From contig CM057157.1 of the NCBI GenBank assembly GCA_029962745.1, positions 26,415,953 to 26,479,952 of the forward strand: 64,000 nt of DNA, in the 5' to 3' direction. Made by a program: the position numbers and the translations under genes. Shown here piece by piece: positions 10,819-22,054 of the stretch (position 1 is its first letter; every line of letters starts with the position of its first letter). The notes beneath the pieces are model-generated. The model saw only the letters and a program-made list of their open reading frames with translations. It did not search any database and had not been told where the DNA came from. This stretch comes from Echinometra lucunter (lineage: Eukaryota; Echinodermata; Echinoidea; Camarodonta; Echinometridae).

Positions 10819-12087
10819 AGAGAAGAACAAATCTCGGAGAGAGAATGAGATGTTCCGAGGTTGTGCTTGCCCGGGTACGGTGCAGACGTTGAGTCGGGGG
10901 GGGGGGGGGGGATGATGGAACATGTCGGGTCAGGAAGGGCTGTCCCGGCTGTACTTTGTCGGGTATTCTTGCTTGATCCTTCATCATCCTTGGCAAGTTT
11001 TGATATTACGCAATTGGCGCGCTCTCTGTATACCGACGATAGTGTACCGTGATGATGGGGTCGTCCAGTAATCGGGTTACCCAGCCCTCCATCGAGTCCG
11101 GATTGGAATCTACAAAGTTTATAGAAAATATGGCATTATTTTGTCTGTCGCTCGCTTCGCCCTGGTAGAAACAGGAAGCGAGGTGCCCAAATATTTGGCA
11201 AATAAGTGATCGAATATTATTTAGATATCTCATATTATGACGAAATAAGAATTCTACCATAAAGAAGAATTAATAATTTGCCTCGGTCGTATAGATGATG
11301 GATGGTTTCGCTTTTTTTGGCAAATAGACAATCGAATACATAATGTGGATATCTTATGTTTAAATGTATTTTCATGACAAAATAACACTCATTCTATGGA
11401 AAAGGGTGTATAAATTTTCTCGCTCGCTGCGCACACTCGTATATTATTCACACACGGGATGGTTTAGGAAAAACAAAAGAATTAAGCAAGCGAGGTTACC
11501 GAATACACGATTTAGATATCTTACTGGCCTAAGTATATTTTGACGCTGCGCTCGCTCGTATACAATATTAAAAAACGGGATCGTTCTGGAATATAATGTA
11601 GATACCATTCGGCCCATCGTGTATTTTGATTAAGAATGAATAATCACCTCAATCATGAAAAGGAGTACATATTTTGTTATCGCTCGCTGCGTTCGCTCGT
11701 ATAATATTTAGATACAGAAGAGTTTTTGCAAGCAAATGAATTCGCAAGCAAGGTGACCGAATGTATGATTTAGATATCTAATACTGGCCAAATTGTATTT
11801 CTGTAAAAAACACTTTATTGAAAACCGGTATCATTATCATTACACACAACAGCGGTCGTCAGAACTACTGTCTTGCTTGGGGTTTGGGAGGCTTAAATGA
11901 TCCGCATAAAATCTGCTGGTGGCCTGACAGTTTGCAAGGGAACCTCCAATGCTACTGTTCTTGTAGATGGCGCTATTTGAATATGATCTCAAAATCCCAT
12001 CAACTATAAAGAAATTGCGATGGGAGTGGAGTAGAATATACAATAAAGTGAAAACTGAATTACGGCATGCGATCAAATATAATTTGT

Positions 12088-12092
<5 letters not shown>

Positions 12093-12119
<27 letters not shown>
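12093..12119. repeat. (CT)n microsatellite
   Basis: A CT run in the left palindrome arm; the mirrored site near 17615 has only a short GA run. The two arms therefore differ in microsatellite length. Confidence 0.9.
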
Positions 12120-12121
<2 letters not shown>

Positions 12122-12605
12122 AAGTCTTTTATATCAGTTTTTAAGAATATCTAGAAAGGTACCCTGACACGGATTCATCTTCTATAATGTCCATACATTG
12201 GAAATATGATAAGAAACAGCTAGAGAATTCGGCTGATCATTTTGTGTGCATGTAGTCCCATGCATAATTCCTTTCTGGGTAACGTGTTTCTTTTTTTTTT
12301 TCTTCAACAAGATATTTGCTTTCGGATTTGTGTGATGATTTCAGAACCGCATTGAATGCTTTTTATCAACAAATTGATCAACCTTTCCCACTCTTTACAG
12401 TTTGATTCACATTGTAATGGCATGACAAAAATTCCAGTTCATCTTTTAGACTTGTACTATTTCGGTCTGTCTACAAATTCTTTTTGCATTTTTGGACATC
12501 TCTCACTAACATCTTGAACTACACAGAGTTTCAGACCGTAATAATGTCTAATTACGTAACTATGGCAATGACGTCAACAAGAAAATACCTAGTAAAAGGA
12601 TTTTC

Positions 12606-13060
12606 TGTTTTCACGAAGTGACGGCTTTCAGCCGTCCCGTACGTATTACGTGTGCGGTTGAGTTCCGTCACTTCGTGAAAAAAAAATAAAAGAGCGCGTC
12701 TCCGCTCTGATTGTGATCGCGCACAATAATTGGGTCAAATGCGCGCTAATCAAGTCCATTTGTTTAACACGCGTGCGGATGAGATCCGTCACTTCGTGAA
12801 AACAAAATCACAGTGGGACCTTGACTTTTGTTTTCACGAAATGACGGCATTGTTTACACCTCGTTTTCTTCTAAATTATAAAAGGAATATGCAAATGATT
12901 GATAATGACCGTTGTCTGGAATATGCCCTATACGAGGATATAAAATTTATTCACACTTCATACATTAAAGAGGTTAAGATTGAGGTCTGAAACTTTGAAA
13001 GCGATTTACTCAAAACTAACTTTTTTAAGCTGCGCGCTCATCCGTCACTTCGTAAAAACA
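12606..13060. repeat. Cluster of GTTTTCACGAAGTGACGG motifs, left arm
   Basis: The motif or its complement occurs at about 12608, 12665, 12786, 12830 and 13041 in alternating orientation. Pairs such as the one around the stem GACGGCTTTCAGCCGTC (about 12622-12638) can form local hairpins. Mirrored copies are in the right arm at about 14498, 16811, 16856, 16976, 17032 and 17217. Confidence 0.8.
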
Positions 13061-13203
13061 GGGCGAATTTTACCCGGGTCGAAAAAATATGAACCAGAAA
13101 TCGCTTAACAGAGCAAAAGAGTGATATGAAAATGGGGAATTTTTATTATGAAAACCCAGGCAAAAATCATATCTACCCATAATTATGACTTGAATTCATA
13201 TAC

Positions 13204-13703
13204 NNNNNNNNNNNNNNNNNNNNNNNNNNNNNNNNNNNNNNNNNNNNNNNNNNNNNNNNNNNNNNNNNNNNNNNNNNNNNNNNNNNNNNNNNNNNNNNNN
13301 NNNNNNNNNNNNNNNNNNNNNNNNNNNNNNNNNNNNNNNNNNNNNNNNNNNNNNNNNNNNNNNNNNNNNNNNNNNNNNNNNNNNNNNNNNNNNNNNNNNN
13401 NNNNNNNNNNNNNNNNNNNNNNNNNNNNNNNNNNNNNNNNNNNNNNNNNNNNNNNNNNNNNNNNNNNNNNNNNNNNNNNNNNNNNNNNNNNNNNNNNNNN
13501 NNNNNNNNNNNNNNNNNNNNNNNNNNNNNNNNNNNNNNNNNNNNNNNNNNNNNNNNNNNNNNNNNNNNNNNNNNNNNNNNNNNNNNNNNNNNNNNNNNNN
13601 NNNNNNNNNNNNNNNNNNNNNNNNNNNNNNNNNNNNNNNNNNNNNNNNNNNNNNNNNNNNNNNNNNNNNNNNNNNNNNNNNNNNNNNNNNNNNNNNNNNN
13701 NNN
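13204..13703. other. Assembly gap, 500 N
   Basis: Exactly 500 N, the same length as the second gap in this window, so the number is a placeholder. The left palindrome arm runs up to the first N. On the mirrored side the next sequence is the GA-rich tract at 14190-14356, so the gap probably begins in that low-complexity tract. Confidence 0.95.
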
Positions 13704-14189
13704 TGCCATACTCTGGATACTGCTATATTCAAAGATTTATTTCTAGGGAACAGATAGACAAACAATTCACTTTTGCTATGAAATCATCCCATCAACCATA
13801 TCCACGTCAGATGAACAAAACCCGTGTATTTTGGCTAAAATCTGTCGCAGCTCATGTGTAAATGCAGGTCCAATCTTGATTTATTACCGATACAGTATTA
13901 GGACACTCTAAAATCTTATATGGAGTTAATAGCTTTAAAAAAAGTAATGGACTTGACCCCCCCCCCCCCCCCCATGAATAAAATAACATAGACAAAACAA
14001 ACTAAATAAACAAAGAATATGACCATCGTAAAGTTGATTTTGCTGATTTTTATCATTCTTTGTATCGTTAATTCGAAATGGCAAATAACTAAGATACAAT
14101 GGACTTGTCCTTAATGCCAACAAAGCCATAGTAAGAAAGTGAAATATAGGTATGTATTTATTTGTGCTGCCTTGTGTGACAGAGCAAGA

Positions 14190-14356
14190 GAACAAGAAGA
14201 GAGAGAGAGAGAGAGAGAGTAGCAGAAAGAAAGTGAGACAGAGAAAGGGGGAAGGAGAGAGCGAGGGGCAGAGATTTAGAGACAGGATGAAACAACGCGG
14301 GAGAACAAGGGAGAAAGATAAGTTTAAAGAGAGAGAGAGAGAGAAAGAGAGAGAGA
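14190..14356 (+). repeat. GA-rich simple-sequence tract
   Basis: Long GA runs (about 14200-14219 and 14329-14355) with AGA/GGA-rich sequence between. The overlapping frames on both strands consist of Arg/Glu or Ser/Leu and are composition artefacts. The tract is next to the centre of the palindrome. Confidence 0.9.
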
Positions 14357-14527
14357 GTATATGAATTCAAGTCATAATTATGGGTAGATATGATTTTTGC
14401 CTGGGTTTTCATAATAATTATTCCCCATTTTTATATCACTCTTTTGCTCTGTTAAGCGATTTCTGGTTCATATTTTCTCGACCCGGGTAAAATTCACCCT
14501 GTTTTCACGAAGTGACGGATGAGCGCG

Positions 14528-16616
14528 TATAGCAAGCCTTTTTAACATTTAATCCTATTTCTTGATATCAAGAATTCAGTTCTTGATATCAAGAATTCGA
14601 TTTCTTGATATCAAGAATTACCATTGCTTAACTACACAAAACCATTTCTTGATATAAAAAAATAGAATTCTTGATATCATGAAATAAAATCTTGATATCT
14701 CTTGATTTCGAACGCAAGACCATTGCAAAAATTATTTGGATATCGAGCACAAAAGTATTGCACAAATGTTTACTTTATTTCCAGCTCATTCATAGTTGAT
14801 TTCCAGCGGACAAGTAATGCAGAAATTCGTTCTGATTTCGAACTCAAAACTTGTGCACGATTATACTGTGATTCGATTTCGAACTTAAAACTTGTGCACG
14901 ATTACATTGTGATTCGATTTCGAACTCAAAACTTGTGCACGAATTCATCCCGTACCAAGCGGCTATCTTAGTGTACGTACACAATTTTTGGTCCGAAATC
15001 ATGTTGCCAGCTTGCAGTTCATTTACTGTCTTTGTGATATTTCTTGTAGAATATCTTAATTTTATACTGTTTAAACATAAACCCTTGATTACTATTCCTA
15101 AAACGATTTTACCGTAATTTTTGTCCCATCAAAATTGCTTGTTGTAAAATATATGAAAAATGTGGTTTAAAAATGTAAAACGGCAACATATCAAGAATTC
15201 ATTTCATGATATGTTGCCAAAAGACAATGCACACACCTGTATCAAAGATCACCCCGTGTTTAATATCATAGCCACGTTTTTACTGTACAATTCATTTGAG
15301 AAAATTTTGGTTACGTCAAATGAAATAATATTGGCAGATTTGATTATTTTTAGCAAAAAAAAAAAATCAAAATTAACTTACAAAGCACCCATTGGAAAAA
15401 TAATAAATTGGCCACATATCACGAATTCATGCGGAAATAATGAATTTGTGATATGTTGCCAAATTGTACATTTACAATACGTAATTTGTAAGTATTTTTG
15501 AACTTATTTTTGCTTTTAAAATATCAGATCTGGCGTCATTATTCAAAATAAAATACAAGTATGTTTTACATTTAACCATTCAAAAAAACGCTAAGACATA
15601 TTTATTGTACAAGTGACAATTTCTACAACTGGTTTGTCAACGGTTATATTGGCAACATATCAAGAAATCATTTCGTGATATGTTGCCGTTTTATATTTTT
15701 TAAAAGGTACGTTTTTATTATGATGATTTGATTAAAATTAAATGACCTAGAAACAAATATATATTTTTCAAATTTTAAAATAAACAAGCTGTCGAAAAAA
15801 TGTATAACTTGCCGTACCAAAGAGTATTTTCTACATGAAAATTCACCTAGCCATTATAACTGGCAACATATTATATTCTACTGGAGCCGCGCCGCGCCGG
15901 CTGGAGGTACAGCTAGCTACACACCAAACAGCGAATTTAGTAAGCACTTGAGACCGAGTCCGAGTTTAGCTGCATTCCGAAAGTCAGCCAATTCAGGTAG
16001 GTACAATTAAATTAAGATTTTGTTTTCTGTTTATTATGATAATCATTATCCCTGACGCCAGTCGGACCGCGACAGCAGTTTGTTTACAACACAAATTCGT
16101 GAGCACGTGGCGTAGGTAGTTTGAATACGCATACCCTGGGGCTGATAAGGATTGTGTACTGTATATATAATCGTGCACAAGTTTTGAGTTCGAAATCGAA
16201 TCACAGTATAATCGTGCACAAGTTTTGAGTTCGAAATCGAATCACAATATAATCGTGCACAAGTTTTGAGTTCGAAATCAGAATGAATTTCTGCATTAAT
16301 TGAACGCTGGAAATCAACTATGAATTTCAATTCTGCACAACTTTTGAGTTCGTTTGTGCTCGATATCCAAATTGATTCTTGCAATGATTTTGTGCTCGAA
16401 ATAAATCACTTAACAATTCTTGATATCAAGAAATCGAATTTCTGATATCAAGAAATCGAATTCCTAATATCAAGAAATCGAATTCCTGATATCAAGAACT
16501 CGTATTCTTGATATCAAAAAATGAATAAATGATATCAAGAAATCGAATTCTTGATATCAAGAATTAGAATTCTTGATATCAAGAACTAGGATTCAATGTT
16601 AAAACGGCTTGCCATA
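14528..16616. mobile_element. 2.1-kb TIR element inserted in the right palindrome arm, 6-bp target duplication
   Basis: The left end is TATAGCAAGCC and the right end GGCTTGCCATA. The flanks are AGCGCG at 14522-14527 and 16617-16622. The other palindrome arm holds the site once (CGCGCT at 13033-13038), so insertion limits are directly readable. Long inverted arms (about 14528-14990 and 16130-16616) carry repeated CTTGATATCAAG palindromes and TTTCGAACTCAAAACTTG words. The loop holds three hairpins ending in GGCAACATATC and GATATGTTGCC (about 15182-15219, 15411-15463 and 15651-15688). No transposase frame is present. Confidence 0.88.
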
Positions 16617-17925
16617 AGCGCGCAACTTAAAAAAAGTTAGTTTTTAGTAAATCGCTTTCAAAGTTTCGGACCTCAGTCTCAACCTCTTTAATGTATGAAG
16701 TGTGAATAAATTTTATATCCTCGTATAGGGCATATTCCAGACAATGGTCATTATCAATCATTTGCATATTCCTTTTATATAATTTAGAACAAAACGAGGT
16801 TTAATTAATGCCGTCATTTCGTGAAGACAAAAGTCAAGGTCCCACTGTGATTTTGTTTTCACAAAGTGACGGATCTCATCCGCACGCGTGTTAAACAAAT
16901 GGGACTTGATTAGCGCGCATTTGAACTAATTGTGCGCGATCACGTGTTCAAAGCGAAGACGCGCTCTTTTATTTTTTTCACGAAGTGACGGAACTCAACC
17001 GCACACGTAATACATACGGGACGGCTGAAAGCCGTCACTTCGTGAAAACAGAAAATCCTTTTACTAGTTACTTTCTTGTTGACATCATTGCCATAGTTAC
17101 GTAATTAGACATTATAACGGTCTAAACTCTGTGGTGTTCAAGATGTTAGTGAAAGATGTCCAAAAACAAAAACAAAAAACCCCCCTCAAAATTGAAAAAT
17201 TTGCGATTTTTCTCGTATCCGTCACTTCGTGAAAACAGGGACGAATTTGTAGACAGACCGAAATAGTACAAGTCTAAAAGATGAACTGGAATTTTTGTCA
17301 TGCCATTACACTGTGAACAAACTGTAAAAAGTAGGAAAGGTTGATCAATTTGTTGATAAAAAGCATTCAATGCGGTTCTGAAATCATCACACAAATCCGA
17401 AAGCAAATATCTTGTTGGAAAAAAAAAACAAAAAAAAAAACACGTGACCCAGAAAGGAATTATGCATGGGACTACATGCACACAAAATGATCAGCCGAAT
17501 TCTCTAGCTGTTTCTTATCATACTTCCAATGTATGGACATTATAGAAGATGAATCCGTGTCAGGGTACCTTTCTAGATATTCTTCCAAACTGATATAAAA
17601 GACTTTATAGGGAGAGAGAGAGTTCACAAATTATATTTGATCGCATGCCATAATTCAGTTTTCTCTTTATTGTATATTCTACTCCACTCCCAGCGCAAAT
17701 TTCGAACACTTTATAGTTGATGGGATTTTGAGATCATATTCAAATAGCGCCATCTACAAGAACAATCGCATCGGAGGTTCCTTTGCAAACTGTCAGGCCA
17801 CCAGCAGATTTTACGCGGATCATAAGCCTCCCAGACCCCAAGCAAGACAGTAGTTCTGACGACCGTTGTTGTGTGTAATGATAATAATACCGGTTTCCAA
17901 TAAAGTGCTTTTTACAGAAATTATG

Positions 17926-18110
17926 ACGAAAGCGCTTTCAGTATAGTTATTGCCCCGGTCACAGAATTCAGTTATGCTATTCCGCCGGGCTATTCCGCAC
18001 ATTATTTATATCATTTGTTTTAAAGTTATAGAGCTGTGGTAAAAAGGTATCGTATTATTGTACAGTGATTTAAGCCTATGTGTTTGATTTCCTTCTCAAA
18101 ATTATTATGA
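17926..18110. other. Right-arm-only sequence, no gene
   Basis: The match to the left palindrome arm stops near 17925 and resumes near 20870. This first part of the intervening block shows nothing recognisable. Confidence 0.5.
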
Positions 18111-18124
18111 ATTGTACGCTCGAC

Positions 18125-18485
18125 AACAGGTCATGTGCGACGCGAATTCCTCATCTCCGGTCATGAATTTCTCATCCCAGGTCATGAATTTTTGCATCCC
18201 GGATCCTGAACTTCGAGTGACGGGTCATGAATTTCGCATCCCAGGTCACAAATTTCGCATCCCGAGTCCTGAACTTCGCGTCACGTGTCCTGAATTTCAC
18301 ATCCCGGGTCCTGAACTTCGCGTCACGGGTCCTAAACTTTGCGTCACGGCTCATGAATTTCGCAGCCCAGGTCCTGAATTTCGCATCCCGGATCCTCGTG
18401 TCACGGGTCCCGAATTTCACATCCCGGGTCCTGAACTTCGCGTCACGGGTCCTAAACCTTGCGTCACGGCTCATGAATTTCGCAG
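18125..18485. repeat. 21-bp minisatellite (GGTCCTGAATTTCGCATCCC type)
   Basis: About seventeen tandem units of 21 bp, some shortened, alternating AATTTCGCATCCC and AACTTCGCGTCACG variants. A higher-order block of about 75 bp is repeated (about 18289-18365 and 18412-18485). The period is a multiple of three, so three overlapping frames with 7-residue repeats appear. I do not treat them as genes. Confidence 0.9.
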
Positions 18486-18958
18486 CATTCCAGTCAGTCG
18501 CCCCACTTTACGGGTGCCACCGTACCGATTCAATCACACTGCCCTTGGTATCTCAGTGGGTACCCAATAGGTACTTAGGTGAGAGTCAGTGGCAAAGGTG
18601 GATTAATGTCTTGCCTAACTGGCCCAGTCAGGGCAGTAAGAGCAAGAGAAACTGGAATGAATTTCAGTAAGCTACTAAGCTTTGCATCTGAATTGCGTTG
18701 AAAAAAAAAAGATTCGAAACTGAATGTGATCAGCGCATTTGCAATTCAGTTATTATAATTAGCATAACGGGAAAACTATTGCATCTCGAGTAATGATCCA
18801 AAATGCATAATTTTCCTTTGATACTGTATCCGAGTACCGGCTACTTATTCAAACCCAAAGGAAATGCAAAAAAAAACTTATCTGTTTTACTGAAGTTGCA
18901 ACACATGACATTAAATCTTTCAAGTGTTTGATATGGTTTTTCAGGATCCTACATTAAT

Positions 18959-19703
18959 CCATCGGTTACTAAACACAACAAAGAAGTAACTCCCGGCCCC
19001 TAATTCAAAATAGCATGATTTTTAACGAAAAAGTTCTGAGCAAAATAATTTGGCAGGAGTGTTCCTACACTTATTGACTAACTTTTGTGTGAAAATGAGA
19101 TTGAATCCGTCAAATCATGCATGAGTGAGCAAATATTAAAGGCAAAAATGTCACTTTTCAAAAGTTACAAGAGTCATTTTGGGGGGTCTATGAACAAAAC
19201 TTTCTTCCATTGTTTGACCCCGTCATGCCTTTCCCGTACACTTTTCATGTTTATCACAATTGGGTGAACACATTTTTATGAAGAAAGTGATGTTCAGCTC
19301 TCCTAAATCTACAAAATCCATTCAGTTTATTGAAAGAATTCCCATCATCCAACATGAGTCAGCACATTATGTGAAAATACCAGTAGTCGTTTTTCCGGCA
19401 TTGAACAGTAAATTTTTTAGCGTTTCTTGCTTCATCGTTAACGGCACTTAAACAAACACCAGAAAAAACTTGTTTCACAGAACCCCCAAAATGACTCTTG
19501 TGACTTTTGAAAAGTGACATTTTTGCCCTTAATGTTTGCCACTCATGCGTGACTTGACAGATCAATCTCATTTTCAAGCAAAAGTTAGTCAGTAAGTGTA
19601 AAAAAAAACACCTGCCAAATTATTTTGCTCAAAAATTCTTCGCTAAAAAAATGATATTTTGAATAAGGGGGGAGTTACTTTTTTGTTGTGTTTAGAACCG
19701 GTG
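18959..19703. mobile_element. Foldback element with ~265-bp inverted arms
   Basis: The left arm (about 18961-19225) is mirrored by the right arm (about 19425-19703). The outer ends contain CTAAACACAACAAAGAAG and, reversed, a near-identical sequence ending TTGTTGTGTTTAG. Arms share AAAATAATTTGGCAGG and GGCAAAAATGTCACTTTTC with scattered substitutions and small indels. The loop is about 200 bp and codes for nothing recognisable. A poly-C run follows at 19711-19722. Confidence 0.85.
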
Positions 19704-19722
19704 GCGAATCCCCCCCCCCCCC

Positions 19723-20479
19723 ACAGGTTTTTGAAATACAACTGCATTCAAGAATAGCTGTGTTACTTTAACTATTTCTGACGAAATAAACGCCATTGGT
19801 ATCAATTATTTACAGCAAAAGTATAACAAAGAAAAAAAAACCCTGAAGGAGGAGATGTAAGCTTAAACCACAAATCAAAGGTACGAGTCGAAACAGGGGG
19901 GGGGGAGATCCTGGACTTTGCAGTCCAAATCTCTTATTGAGAGGGGCATTTTAGGCGTTTTGGATTTGTTGTTGTGTGGGACGGTCGCATTCCAAAAATC
20001 CCATGGGAATACTTCTCAATCTTTATTTTACTATTTGAAGACATTACCATTCTTATTGGTTTTTTTCCGTGAAGGGCGAAAAAGTTTACAACTTGAAAAT
20101 TGGACAAATTTATTATACCCCTCTACCCTCTACCCTTTCCTGTTCCAATATTGGAATGAAAAGCTGATGTTTCCTTCTTCCCACTTCTTTTGAAACGAGT
20201 CAGAATCGAAAGTTACTGCTGTTTCCTCCCTTTTTTAACCTTCCATCTCTTTGCCACTGTCTGCATTCAGTTTTCAGTATTTTTGTTCAAGCTTCTTTGT
20301 GGAAATCGGCGCCACCGGTACCATTAGCAGTAATGTGACGTCACGTTACATGCTGATGCATATACATCAGGTACCGTCATGCACAAGGATGTCAGATATA
20401 TCTTTATAAAAGGCTTTGCTGTGCAGTGTTACGTTTACCGGGAACCTAATCTTTTTGTCCCCCCCCCCCCCCCCGCTTG
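19723..20479. other. No gene seen
   Basis: Mixed AT-rich sequence with a poly-G run at about 19898-19906 and a poly-C run at 20460-20474. The 91-codon frame at 19918-20193 has no recognisable domain. Confidence 0.45.
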
Positions 20480-21265
20480 CCGAATTCATTCGTTTTCAAA
20501 ACCATCCTGTATCTAAATATGATACGAGCGAGCGAAGCGAGCGAGGACAAATGTGTATACTCTTTTTCATGGTTGAGGTGACTATTCTTCATCACAGTAC
20601 ACGATGGGCCGAAAGGTATCTAAATTATATATTTATTCACCTCGCTTTCCGAATTTGTTCACTTTCAAAAACTATCTAAATATTATACGAGCGAGGAAAA
20701 ATATACTCCTTTTCATGGTTGAGGTGATTATTCTTCATCAAAATACATGATGGGCCGAAAGGTATCTAAATCATATATCTGGTCACCTCGCTTGCCCGAT
20801 CTCGTATTTGAATATCATATGAGCGAGCGCAGCGAGCGAGGAAAATATACACCTTTTTCATGTTATTTCGTCGAAATACACTTTGGCAAGTATTAGATAT
20901 CTAAATCATACATTCGGTCATCTTGCTTGCGAATTCATTTGCTTGCAAAAACTCTTCTGTATCTAAATATTATACGAGCGAGCGCAGCGTCAAAATACAC
21001 TTAGGCAAGTAAGATATCTAAATCGTATATTCGGTAACCTCGCTTGCCGAATTCTTTTGCTTTTCCTAAACCATCCCGTATGTGAATAATATACGAGCGA
21101 GCGAGAAAATTTATACCCCCTTTTCCATTGAATGAGTGTTATTTTGTTATCAAAATACATTTAAACATAAGATAATACATTATGTATTCGATTGTCTATT
21201 TGCCAAAAAAAAAAAAAGCGAAACCATCCATCATCTATACGAGCGAGGCAAATTATACACTCTTC
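20480..21265 (-). repeat. CTCGCTCG-core repeat array, inverted relative to 8.4-9.9 kb
   Basis: Several units are readable on the minus strand, each with GAGCGAGCGAAGCGAGCGAG on the plus strand, TTCATGGTTGAGGTGA and GATATCTAAAT words. The part from about 20870 onward is the mirror of 11270-11800; the part before it has no partner in the left palindrome arm. Confidence 0.85.
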
Positions 21266-21266
21266 T

Positions 21267-21268
21267 TA

Positions 21269-21327
<59 letters not shown>

Positions 21328-21354
21328 GATTATTATTATTATTATTATTATTAA
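21267..21354. repeat. (ATT)n microsatellite
   Basis: A nearly perfect run of about 29 ATT units with one GAT interruption. It is the 3' tail of the minus-strand SINE that follows. Confidence 0.95.
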
Positions 21355-21733
21355 TGGTTTGGCGTCACCTGTGCCTGAGAGGGGAAAAGCGAATAGAATC
21401 ACTGTAACCCTCGGGTCTCTCCTCCCGATATCACTGATTGAGGGTGTGCAGGTTGACCACATACACCATGGTTTCCCCTACTCTTATACGAATAGTGCAG
21501 TGGGATCTTTAACGTGCAAAGGTGGTGACTCTCCTTTACACGGGACCTCCATTTAACGTCCTATCCGAGGGACGGAGTGTTTTCCACTGTAGCATAGCCT
21601 GCGTATATGAATCAGGGGAGGAGCACGATAACACACAACGTAGGCTTCAGTCATCCGCCTTGGCTGGACTCGAACCCACGGTCTTTTGGTTCGAAAGGCA
21701 GACGCTTTACCTACTGAGCCAACTCGCTCCCTC
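21268..21733 (-). mobile_element. tRNA-derived SINE, minus strand
   Basis: Read on the minus strand from 21733, the head contains an A-box-like TTGGCTCAGTAGG (in 21707-21722) and the B box GGGTTCGAGTCC (21666-21677). A body of about 300 bp and an (ATT)n tail follow. It sits in the right palindrome arm at a place where the left arm (about 11255-11270) has no insert, so it post-dates formation of the inverted repeat. It is a different SINE family from the one at 5041. Confidence 0.8.
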
Positions 21734-22054
21734 AGAATTCTTATTTCGTCATCAAAATACACTCCTATAAGATATCTAAATAATATTCGATCACTTATTT
21801 GCCAAATATTTGGGCACCTCGCTTCCTGTTTCTACCAGGGCTAAGCGAGCGACCGACAAAATAATGCTATATTTTTTTTATAAACACTGTAGATTCCACT
21901 CCGGACTCGATGGAGGGCTGGATAACCCGATTACCCCACCATCACGGTACACTATCGTCGGTATACAGAGAGCGCTCCAATTGCGTAATATCAAAACTTG
22001 CCAAGGACGTTGAAGGATCAAGCAAGAATACCCTAAAAATTACGGTCGGGACGC

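Larger units (their letters stand above)
10961..22034. repeat. 11-kb nested inverted repeat (palindromic region)
   Basis: The left arm (10961-13203) is matched in reverse complement by four right-arm blocks: 14357-14527, 16623-17925, 20870-21265 and 21735-22034. The match is strong throughout; for example the start CGGTATCATTATCATTACAC of a left-arm block at 11826 is mirrored near 17890. The right arm is split by a TIR element (14528-16616), a SINE (about 21268-21733) and a 2.9-kb block (17926-20870). The left arm contains one extra unit of the CTCGCTCG repeat near 11590-11700. The central loop is 13704-14356 plus an unresolved gap. Confidence 0.9.

Noticed and set aside
13148..13861. Long frames across 13204-13703 and 49704-50203
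   Set aside because: They are runs of N read as open sequence. Only the TRIM frame that begins after the second gap is real.
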